Shown one piece after another: positions 1 through 6,124 of a stretch of DNA of 6,789 nucleotides; position 1 is the stretch's first letter, and each line of letters begins with the position of its first letter. The translations under genes and the position numbers were made by a program. The notes under the pieces are model-generated. The model ran no database searches. It was given only the letters and a program-made list of their open reading frames with translations, and had not been told where the DNA came from. This DNA is from Fidelibacterota bacterium (lineage in GTDB: Bacteria; Fidelibacterota; Marinisomatia; Marinisomatales; J089): the NCBI GenBank assembly GCA_003695105.1, contig RFIZ01000110.1:1-6789 (forward strand). The letters are read 5' to 3'.

Positions 1-987
1 CCCGTTGGGGATGTCCTGAAACGGAAGTCCCGCCGGCTTGTCGCGCCGGCAGAACGGACAGTGATCCGTGCCCACGGCGGCGATACTCCCGTCTTTGATT
101 CCTTCCCACAGCCGGTCCCGTTCCTCCGGAGAGCGCAGCGGCGGGCTGGCCACGAACATGTGTCCGTCCGGTGCCTCATAGGAGCGTTCATCCAGCAGCA
201 GATACTGGGGACAGGTCTCCATCAGGAGGTTTTCCTCCCGGGCCGCTTCCCAGCCTGCAGCGGAACTGAGATGAACGATATAGACCGGACACCCGGTCAC
301 ATCATGGAGTGTTCCCAGCCGGCGGATGGCTTCCACTTCCGCCGCCACCGGACGGCTGCGGCCGTGATCCCGGGGGGAGGCGGAACCTGCCGCAACGAGG
401 GGAGCCGTGGCTTCCTGAATCAGCCGGTCATCTTCGGCGTGGACCTGGAGCACACCGCCCCGGACGGCCAATATTTCCGCCACTTCCCGGATCTGGGGAT
501 ACTCCAGCATCATGCCCGCTTCCCGATAGGTAGTGAACACTTTGAAACTCACCACGCCCAGGCCGAAAGCGGTCTCGATGGCGTCGGCCAGACCGGACTC
601 CAGTCGGGTGATATTGGCATGCAGGGACACATCCGCCAGGGAGGACGCGGCCTCTGCCTGCCGTTGACGGATACTCTCCTCCAGACTTTGCCGGGCTTCC
701 CACACGGTGAAATCGATCAGGGTGGTCACTCCACCCTGGAGAGCGGCCCGGCTGCCGCTGGCAAAATCGTCCCGGGAGCGCACCTGTTTGATGGGAATGC
801 CCATGTGCGTATGTGGATCCACCAACCCGGGAAACACCCACCGGCCGCGACAATCGATGACGTCGGCTCCCTCCGCCGGCAGATGGGGACCGACGGCTGA
901 TATGGTGTCTCCGCTCACCCGGATATCGGCGATCTCCACCCCGGTGGAGCGGACCACGGTTCCCCCGGCAAAGATCCATTCACCCAT
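1..987 (-). CDS. hydA: D-hydantoinase / dihydropyrimidinase, 3' end cut by the window edge
   Basis: This cytosolic amidohydrolase opens cyclic amide rings such as 5,6-dihydropyrimidines or hydantoins. The 329 residues present run in frame to base 1; the family is about 460 residues long, so roughly the last 130 are missing. The metal site is complete: H59 and H61 (DPHTH), K149 as the likely carboxylated lysine (SFKVF), H183 (HAEDD), H239 (HLSS) and D308 (GTDHCPF). The visible end, FQDIPNG, is a typical hydantoinase motif. The ATG at 987 is preceded by AAAGG at an 8-base spacing and by an in-frame TGA four codons upstream, which is the xdhC stop, so no earlier start is possible. The stretch between HLSS and ETCP is about five residues shorter than I expect. 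Clustering with Mo-hydroxylase maturation genes, as with hyuA in enteric purine clusters, suggests a role in purine or N-heterocycle breakdown. The exact substrate is unknown; allantoinase and dihydroorotase are less likely given the SFKVF and IPNG motifs. Confidence 0.93.
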   Translation of the reverse strand, partial: MGEWIFAGGTVVRSTGVEIADIRVSGDTISAVGPHLPAEGADVIDCRGRWVFPGLVDPHTHMGIPIKQVRSRDDFASGSRAALQGGVTTLIDFTVWEARQSLEESIRQRQAEAASSLADVSLHANITRLESGLADAIETAFGLGVVSFKVFTTYREAGMMLEYPQIREVAEILAVRGGVLQVHAEDDRLIQEATAPLVAAGSASPRDHGRSRPVAAEVEAIRRLGTLHDVTGCPVYIVHLSSAAGWEAAREENLLMETCPQYLLLDERSYEAPDGHMFVASPPLRSPEERDRLWEGIKDGSIAAVGTDHCPFCRRDKPAGLPFQDIPNG

Positions 988-999
988 GCCGGACGCCTT

Positions 1000-1992
1000 T
1001 CATTCCCGGCGATCCGGCTTCCCCCGGAGATGCAGGATGACTTCCGCCACGATGCTGACGGCGATCTCCGGGACCGTCTCCGCCTGCACATCCAGACCCA
1101 CCGGCGAATGCACCCGGTTCACCGTCTCCGGCGCATAACCTTCCCGGATCAATTGTGCTTTCAGAATGGACCATTTTCTCCGGCTGCTGATCAGTCCCAC
1201 ATAAGACACTGCCTGACGCAGGGTCCAGCGCAGCAGGGCCAGATCGTGGGTGTGTCCCGGGGTGGCGATCAGGATCAAATCCTGGTTTCGGATCCGGACC
1301 TGGTCTTCCAGAGGGCGATCGTAACGCAATCGCACCCGGCGGGCCCGGGGAAAGCGTTCTTCCGTCAGGAGATCCTCCCGGTCGTCATAGACCACTGCCG
1401 GCAACCCGATGAAGGCCGCCAGATCGGCCACCGCCCGGCCCACATGTCCGGCGCCGAACAGATGAAAGCGGGGCGGTGACTGGAGCACTTCCACCAGCAC
1501 CAGCCGCTCCGGTTCTTCCCGGAGGAGAGGCCGGTTGGCCGTGGGAAGGTCCGCCGACTGTTCCTCAGCGGACAGCAGCTGACGGCGGACGCTCACGGGG
1601 CGCCGTTGCACTTCCGTGCGCCAGAGCCATCCCTCCGATTCCCAGGCTGCCTGCAGGTTCTGCCACTCTCTCCGGCCGGAGTCCGTCAACGGTTCCAGAA
1701 CAATCTCCGTCGTCCCGCCGCAGAGACTCCCTTCCGCCAGGGCGTCCCGGTTGGTGAGATCGAAGGACCGGAGCTGGGGTTGGGCCGTGTGCAGCACCTC
1801 CCGGGCGGCCCGGATGACGTCATACTCCATCTGGCCGCCACCGATCGTTCCCACGGACCGGTCCGGCAGAACGATCATCACCGGGTAGTCTTTACGGGGC
1901 ACGGATCCTTTCCAGCGGACCAGACTGCACACCACCGCCGCCTGATCGGAAGGCAGGTTCACCAAAGCATCCAGGACCGCTTTTTCGATCAC
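1000..1992 (-). CDS. xdhC: XdhC family molybdenum hydroxylase maturation protein
   Basis: XdhC-type chaperones bind molybdenum cofactor, promote its sulfuration and deliver it to xanthine dehydrogenase-like enzymes in the cytoplasm. The 330-residue protein has both expected domains. The N-terminal CoxI/XdhC domain shows KGSVPR (28-33), GTIGGG (48-53) with a following glutamate, and LCGG (90-93) containing the conserved C91. The C-terminal Rossmann domain starts at FGAGHVG (179-185) and continues with YVGLISSRRK (264-273) and SPVGLD (296-301) before the EIAVSIVAE helix (309-317). The start is GTG at 1992, forming a GTGA overlap with the stop of the preceding yqeB-like gene. A full AGGAGG lies 7 bases upstream, which makes this start convincing and points to translational coupling. 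It is followed after 12 bases by the hydantoinase gene. It could serve a xanthine dehydrogenase or another Mo hydroxylase; the partner enzyme is not in the window. Confidence 0.94.
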   Translation of the reverse strand: MIEKAVLDALVNLPSDQAAVVCSLVRWKGSVPRKDYPVMIVLPDRSVGTIGGGQMEYDVIRAAREVLHTAQPQLRSFDLTNRDALAEGSLCGGTTEIVLEPLTDSGRREWQNLQAAWESEGWLWRTEVQRRPVSVRRQLLSAEEQSADLPTANRPLLREEPERLVLVEVLQSPPRFHLFGAGHVGRAVADLAAFIGLPAVVYDDREDLLTEERFPRARRVRLRYDRPLEDQVRIRNQDLILIATPGHTHDLALLRWTLRQAVSYVGLISSRRKWSILKAQLIREGYAPETVNRVHSPVGLDVQAETVPEIAVSIVAEVILHLRGKPDRRE

Positions 1993-2777
1993 AACCGTCC
2001 CTCCTGTTGGGCGGTGAGGATGGCCTCCAGGGCGGCGCGGCCCACGGTGCGGGCTTTATCGGACAGGGTGCGGTAGTCGACCTCCGCCCCCCGGGGATCC
2101 ACATCCGCCAGTTTCAACCCCCGGTGCACCGGAACGGCGGGATGGAGCAGACCCCGTACCTGTCCCGACAGAGGCGCCACGATCGGATGCCGTCCGGCGA
2201 TCGTACCCAGCCGATTCCCCTCTTCCACCAGGTCTCCGAAGGTCACCTGCCACTCCAGAGGGCCGGAAGCCGGGGCGTAGAGCACCCGCTTCCAGGAGGC
2301 CCCTCCCAGGGTGCCGGGTCGGCGGGTGTCGGCGGCGGGACTTCCCTGCCAGAGGACCCGCCCCAGATCATGTCCCCGCCGGGTCTCCACTGCGGCGGAA
2401 CAATTGACCCCGACCGTAAAGCCGGGTCCCAGACCGATGACCAGCGCCGCCCACTCCCGCCGGTCGGGCACGGCCTGCTTCCGCATGCGGGCGTCGATGA
2501 TCACCCGGGGGTTGAGGGCCAGCACCCGTTCCGGCCGGTCTTCCGTCACCGGAATCCAGTCCCGGTGCCAGTCGGCCGGCGTCGGGTCGGCGACACGTTG
2601 GGCCCGGATGCCTTCCACTTCGGTTTCCCTCTCCAGCATGGCATCGCTGAAGGTCACGGGGCGGCGGATCGCCAGGGGCAAGGGCAATTCCGTGAGCAGG
2701 ACGGACCAACCGCATCGTTTCAGGGTCCAGGCCGTACCGCTGGCCAATTCTCCCGCACCCCGGATCCAGACCTTCAT
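1989..2777 (-). CDS. yqeB: YqeB/EF2563 family selenium-dependent molybdenum hydroxylase system protein
   Basis: The family is known from comparative genomics as an accessory factor of molybdenum hydroxylases carrying a labile, non-selenocysteine selenium. Its chemistry is unknown to me. The 262-residue protein matches the family end to end. It has an N-terminal glycine-rich nucleotide-binding-like turn, RGAGELASG (6-14), then TELPLPLAIRR (29-39) and the central GLGPGFTVGVN (115-125) with ETRRGHDLG (131-139). The C-terminal part resembles a hammerhead or biotinyl-like fold with APLSGQVRGLL (201-211), KLADVDPRG (222-230) and SDKAR (239-243). The start is ATG at 2777, overlapping the stop of the mocA-like gene (ATGA), with GGAG 8 bases upstream. 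Its own stop overlaps the xdhC start. Position between mocA and xdhC fits cofactor maturation of one hydroxylase. No selenophosphate synthetase gene is visible here, so the selenium link rests on the family assignment. Confidence 0.9.
   Translation of the reverse strand: MKVWIRGAGELASGTAWTLKRCGWSVLLTELPLPLAIRRPVTFSDAMLERETEVEGIRAQRVADPTPADWHRDWIPVTEDRPERVLALNPRVIIDARMRKQAVPDRREWAALVIGLGPGFTVGVNCSAAVETRRGHDLGRVLWQGSPAADTRRPGTLGGASWKRVLYAPASGPLEWQVTFGDLVEEGNRLGTIAGRHPIVAPLSGQVRGLLHPAVPVHRGLKLADVDPRGAEVDYRTLSDKARTVGRAALEAILTAQQEGRL
2000..2005 (-). promoter_or_regulatory. Strong ribosome binding site for xdhC
   Basis: On the minus strand this reads AGGAGG, followed by 7 bases and then the GTG start of xdhC. 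It lies inside the end of the yqeB-like gene and supports the non-ATG start at 1992. It is the strongest Shine-Dalgarno match in the window. Confidence 0.85.
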
Positions 2778-3352
2778 GGGGACGACTCCAGGGCCTGATC
2801 CATGTCCACCACCGCTCCGGAGTCGTTCACTTTCCAGACCTGCCAGCGCTCGGGATGGCGGTCCCGGACCAGACGACCTCCCCGGTCTCCCCGGAGGCGG
2901 CGCAGTTCCGGCACCAGATCGGCCGGAAAATAGATCGGTTGTCCGGGAATCCCCCGGTAGACGGGAAACACGATGCGATCCCGGTCCCGCTCCAGCCGTT
3001 CCAACCAGCCGTTCACCGTGCGATCCTTGAGGAAGGGCCGGTCTCCGTTACAGAAGGCCACGCCGGAAGAGGAAGCCGGCAGAGCGTCCAGCCCCCGGCG
3101 GACGGATGTGGACAAACCGCGGGCATAGTCCGGATTCACCACACAGGTGACCTGTCCCGGCAACCGGTCGGACAGGATCTGCAGGAGCCGGCCGGCGTCC
3201 TTGCCCAGCACGACGATCAGGGGATCAACTTTCCCCACAAACCGTCGCAGGGTTGTCACCAACGCCGGTTCTCCCTCCACCTCCAGCAAGAGTTTGTTCG
3301 GGGGATGACGGGTGGACAGGCCTGCCGCCGTCACGATCAGGGGCAGGGACAT
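2774..3352 (-). CDS. mocA: MocA/YgfJ-like molybdenum cofactor nucleotidyltransferase
   Basis: MobA-like NTP transferases of the MocA/YgfJ branch attach a nucleotide, typically CMP from CTP, to Mo-molybdopterin to make the dinucleotide cofactor of molybdenum hydroxylases. From the ATG at 3352 the protein has 192 residues. It shows TAAGLSTR (8-15) with K20 as the nucleotide-binding loop, NPDYARGLSTSVRRGL (73-88), NGDRPFL (102-108) with D104 as the likely metal ligand, the PVYRGIPGQPIYF segment (130-142), LRGDRGG (153-159) and the late VVDMD (181-185). I chose ATG 3352 because GGAG lies 6 bases upstream and family members begin only a few residues before the AAG loop. A GTG at 3394 would add 14 residues with no good ribosome site. 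The usual RMG of the loop is RHP here. Its stop overlaps the yqeB start (ATGA), so it should be co-translated with that maturation gene. Guanylyl transfer (MobA) is possible but less likely in this context. Confidence 0.88.
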   Translation of the reverse strand: MSLPLIVTAAGLSTRHPPNKLLLEVEGEPALVTTLRRFVGKVDPLIVVLGKDAGRLLQILSDRLPGQVTCVVNPDYARGLSTSVRRGLDALPASSSGVAFCNGDRPFLKDRTVNGWLERLERDRDRIVFPVYRGIPGQPIYFPADLVPELRRLRGDRGGRLVRDRHPERWQVWKVNDSGAVVDMDQALESSP

Positions 3353-3358
3353 CCGGAT

Positions 3359-3362
3359 CTCC
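3359..3362 (-). promoter_or_regulatory. Ribosome binding site that decides the mocA start
   Basis: On the minus strand this reads GGAG, preceded by CCC, 6 bases before the ATG at 3352. No comparable site precedes the alternative in-frame GTG at 3394, so the shorter protein is preferred. The gap of about 60 bases to the kinase stop at 3413 is the widest in the window. I see no hairpin followed by a T-run in it, and no convincing promoter. Confidence 0.6.
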
Positions 3363-3412
3363 GGGTAGGCTGATGGATCTGACGGGGATTCCACACCGGT
3401 CGGGGGACGAAC

Positions 3413-5728
3413 TCAGGCCTGGCCGGTCTCCGCCGGGGCTTCCGCTTCCACAGCCTCCGGCTCCTTGGGCAGGTAACAATAGAAAATATTGCCGGTGGGT
3501 TCATGGGGTTTCACGCCTACTTCCGCCCCGTGGGCGGTGGCGATCCGCTTGACAATGGCCAGCCCCAGTCCCCGACCGCGTTTCTGACCCTGCTCCAGTT
3601 GCACACTCCGTTTGAACACCACGTCCCGCTGATCTTCCGGGATGGTTTTGCCGTAGTCCCGCACCTCCAGCTTGACCCACTCCGGTTCCTCCCAGAGGAC
3701 TACCTCAATCTTTTTCCCGGACTTGGCATATTTGATGGCGTTGCTGATGAAATTCTTGGGCACTTCCACCAGGATGGGATTGATGTTCACCACCAGGGAG
3801 TCGGGCATATCCAGAGACAATTCCATCTCCTCCGCTTTCAGCAGGACGGCAAATTCGGACGTCAGGTCCCGGACCATGCGCACCAGGTCCACCGGCTCCC
3901 GGGCGATGTCCTCTCCCAGGGATACTTTCGACAGGGTGGTGGCGTTCTGGATCGTTTTCAGCAGGGATTCGCTGCTGTCGGATATCAGGTTCAGATATTC
4001 ATTGTCCGGCTGTTCGGCGGTGAGCATCTCCGACATGCCGGCAATCACTCCGGCGGGATTTTTCAAATCGTGGGTGATGACATCCAGCAACAATTCCTTC
4101 ATGTTGTTGGTCTGGCGTAATTCTTCCGCCAGTTTCCGGTGCTTGGCTTCCGAGGCCACGATGGCATCTTCCGCCCGTTTGTGGAGGATGGCATTGGCGA
4201 TCTGCCCCGAAATGAATTCCAGCATTTCCACATCCCGGCCGGAATAGAGATTGGGCGTATCGTAACTCTGCACTACGATGACGCCGATGACTTCCTGCTC
4301 CAGTTTCAGGGGAACACCCAGCCATTGCTCCGAGGCCGTTCCGATGAGGGTGATATCGCCGTCCGCCACCATTTTGTAGATACCTTCCTTGTCCACCAGC
4401 AGCGATTTTCCCGTGCGGATGACATATTCCGTCAGACCCTTTCCCAAGGGCTTCGGTTCCGGTCGTTCGTCCACTTCATCCACAAAGTAGGGAAAACTGA
4501 GCATTTCCGTTTCCCGGTCATAGAACGCAATGTAAAAGTTCGTCGTATTGATCACGCCGCTCAACAGTTCATGAATCATGTGGAACAATTCTTCCAGGGA
4601 CATAGCCGTACTGTCGGCATTGGCGATTTGATAGAGGATACTGGTCCGGAGATTGGTCTGCAGGAGAGCTTCTTGCATCTCCTTCCGTTCCGTGATATCG
4701 ATGGAATATTCGATCACCTGGCGAACCTCTCCGTCGGAGGATTGAACGGGAAAACAATGCACCTCCACATTCCGGGGATTGTAGTGGGCGTCATAATGGG
4801 TATGTTCCACGACAACCGGTTTCCGGGTAGTGAGCACCTGATCCAGGGGACAGGGATGGTCATGGCCCCGGCAGGGCGTGTCCCGGTGGTGGGAAGTTTT
4901 ATGACAGGTGGACAGGGGAAAAGGGCTCAGGGCTTTGGCTTCGCTGTTGGCCAGAGCGACGGAATAATCCTCCACGTTGATCACCATGAAGGGATAGGTG
5001 AGGGATTCGATCACCGATTCCAGGAATTCCTTCTGGCGGCGGATTTCCCGTTCGGCTTGGATCCGTTCCGTCAAATCCTGGGCCACATAGACCAGGCCGG
5101 GGTGGCCGTCCTCGTCGGTCTTCAGGGGGGCCACACCGATCCAGACCCGAATTTTGCTGCCGTCCGCCTTGCGGTAAAAACATTCTCCGTGGTAGGGGGT
5201 TCCCGTTTCCACCACCTCCGCCGGAGAGATACATTCCTTCTCGCCCGGTTCCAGAACAAAGGAGAGGGGTTTTCCCGTCACGTCTTTTTCTTCATATCCC
5301 AGCAAAGTCAGGGTGGCGGTGTTGACCAGCCGGATGGTGGGCGTGGGATTGAGCGTAATTACCATCAAGGATTCGCCCATGGAACCCAGAATCTGTTCCA
5401 GCTCCGTTTTGGAGACGGTGGTCGAAACCAGATTTTCGATGGTGTTCCGCCCGTTGTCCACCACCAGAAAAGTGTAAAACGCCCCCAGAAAGAAAATCAG
5501 ACCGGTGAACAACATGACCAGGGAGGAATGATTGGTAATGAAGGCCACCATGGCGGCCAGGTAGCCCACCATGAACAGAATCGTCAGGAGGATGAGGATC
5601 TGCCACCGCCGGTAGTACACGCTCCCCCGGACCGAGGCCAGCAGGTTCCGGGTGATGCGGACGCTGACGCCCAGAAAGATCAATCCCCCGAAGATTAGAA
5701 AGACGCTGACGATCTCGATCGTGGTCAT
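3413..5728 (-). CDS. Membrane sensor histidine kinase, 3 TM - PAS - PAS - GAF - HisKA - HATPase
   Basis: A 771-residue histidine kinase. Three hydrophobic helices lie at about 5-23, 43-63 and 69-90. The arginine-rich stretch between the first two (24-42) suggests it faces the cytoplasm, leaving almost no extracytoplasmic domain. PAS1 (about 105-222) ends in DLTER. PAS2 (about 233-348) ends in DITERK and carries a Cys/His-rich insert with C275, C286 and C293. A GAF domain spans about 375-517. The HisKA H-box THDLKNP (552-558) has H553 as phosphoacceptor. In the ATPase domain the N-box is NFISNAIKYA (659-668) and the G2 box GRGLGLAIVK (718-727) is intact, but the G1 box reads DYGKTIP (691-697) where DxGxGIP is usual. 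The tail (755-771) is Ala/Glu-rich. The gene starts 12 bases after the regulator stop, in the same frame, without a visible Shine-Dalgarno, so reinitiation after the regulator is likely. The signal sensed is unknown. Confidence 0.93.
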   Translation of the reverse strand: MTTIEIVSVFLIFGGLIFLGVSVRITRNLLASVRGSVYYRRWQILILLTILFMVGYLAAMVAFITNHSSLVMLFTGLIFFLGAFYTFLVVDNGRNTIENLVSTTVSKTELEQILGSMGESLMVITLNPTPTIRLVNTATLTLLGYEEKDVTGKPLSFVLEPGEKECISPAEVVETGTPYHGECFYRKADGSKIRVWIGVAPLKTDEDGHPGLVYVAQDLTERIQAEREIRRQKEFLESVIESLTYPFMVINVEDYSVALANSEAKALSPFPLSTCHKTSHHRDTPCRGHDHPCPLDQVLTTRKPVVVEHTHYDAHYNPRNVEVHCFPVQSSDGEVRQVIEYSIDITERKEMQEALLQTNLRTSILYQIANADSTAMSLEELFHMIHELLSGVINTTNFYIAFYDRETEMLSFPYFVDEVDERPEPKPLGKGLTEYVIRTGKSLLVDKEGIYKMVADGDITLIGTASEQWLGVPLKLEQEVIGVIVVQSYDTPNLYSGRDVEMLEFISGQIANAILHKRAEDAIVASEAKHRKLAEELRQTNNMKELLLDVITHDLKNPAGVIAGMSEMLTAEQPDNEYLNLISDSSESLLKTIQNATTLSKVSLGEDIAREPVDLVRMVRDLTSEFAVLLKAEEMELSLDMPDSLVVNINPILVEVPKNFISNAIKYAKSGKKIEVVLWEEPEWVKLEVRDYGKTIPEDQRDVVFKRSVQLEQGQKRGRGLGLAIVKRIATAHGAEVGVKPHEPTGNIFYCYLPKEPEAVEAEAPAETGQA

Positions 5729-5740
5729 GGGCCGGAGGAG

Positions 5741-6124
5741 TTATACGTATTTATGGATGGTCTCCATGAGATTGGCCTGGCGCACCGGCTTGGTCAGGAA
5801 ATCGTCGCAGCCGGCTTCAATCGCATTGTCCCGGTCGGTGGTAAAGGCGTGGGCCGTCAGGGCCACGATGGGCGTCTTTTTCCGCTCGTCGTCCAGTTTT
5901 CGCAACCAGCGGGCCAGATCGAGCCCGTCCTCGTCTCCTTCCAGAGAAAAATCCAACAGGATCAGTTTGACTTTCCCGTCGGCCAGCATCTCCTTGGCGG
6001 TGGGAACCGACGCCGCGATCCGGACTTCATATTCGTTTCGCAGGAAGAAATTCATCAATTGCTGGGAAGTGAGATCATCTTCCACAACGAGGACGACGGG
6101 ACGTTGGGCTTGTTGTTCACTCAT
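5741..6124 (-). CDS. Single-domain CheY-like response regulator
   Basis: A 127-residue receiver domain with no output domain. The phosphorylation site is complete: acidic E15, D16 and D17 (VEDD), phospho-acceptor D58 (LLDFS), T90 (ALTAH) and K112 (TKP). Such stand-alone receivers act through protein-protein contacts or as an intermediate in a phosphorelay. It is placed between two histidine kinases: its ATG overlaps the stop of the upstream kinase (ATGA), and its TAA lies 12 bases before the start of the membrane kinase. GAGG lies 7 bases ahead of the ATG. The likely partner is one or both flanking kinases. Because it has no DNA-binding domain, any control of the molybdenum genes downstream would have to pass through another protein. 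Confidence 0.95.
   Translation of the reverse strand: MSEQQAQRPVVLVVEDDLTSQQLMNFFLRNEYEVRIAASVPTAKEMLADGKVKLILLDFSLEGDEDGLDLARWLRKLDDERKKTPIVALTAHAFTTDRDNAIEAGCDDFLTKPVRQANLMETIHKYV

Noticed and set aside
428..979. A 183-codon minus-strand open frame near the left end
   Set aside because: It lies in a different frame within the hydantoinase gene, whose true frame runs to base 1 with all metal ligands present. The Arg/Gly/Ser-rich product is typical of a shadow frame.
1000..1002. TGA at the end of xdhC as a selenocysteine codon
   Set aside because: XdhC ends naturally here, a ribosome site and ATG follow at once, and neither protein family has selenocysteine at this position. The selenium of these hydroxylases is not carried as selenocysteine.
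2007..2798. A 263-codon plus-strand open frame opposite the yqeB-like gene
   Set aside because: Low-complexity Gly/Pro/Arg/His-rich product with no motif. The opposite strand encodes a full-length family match with ribosome sites and coupled start and stop codons.
3353..3412. Possible terminator or promoter between the membrane kinase and mocA
   Set aside because: There are short repeats such as AGATCC and a small ACCGGT palindrome, but no stable stem followed by a T-run and no paired -35/-10 elements that I could defend.
4139..5698. A 519-codon open frame on the plus strand, antisense to the membrane kinase
   Set aside because: Its product is rich in His, Gln, Gly and Phe with no recognisable domain, and it lies entirely opposite a kinase with clear PAS, GAF and ATPase motifs. 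It looks like a frame kept open by the kinase codon bias.
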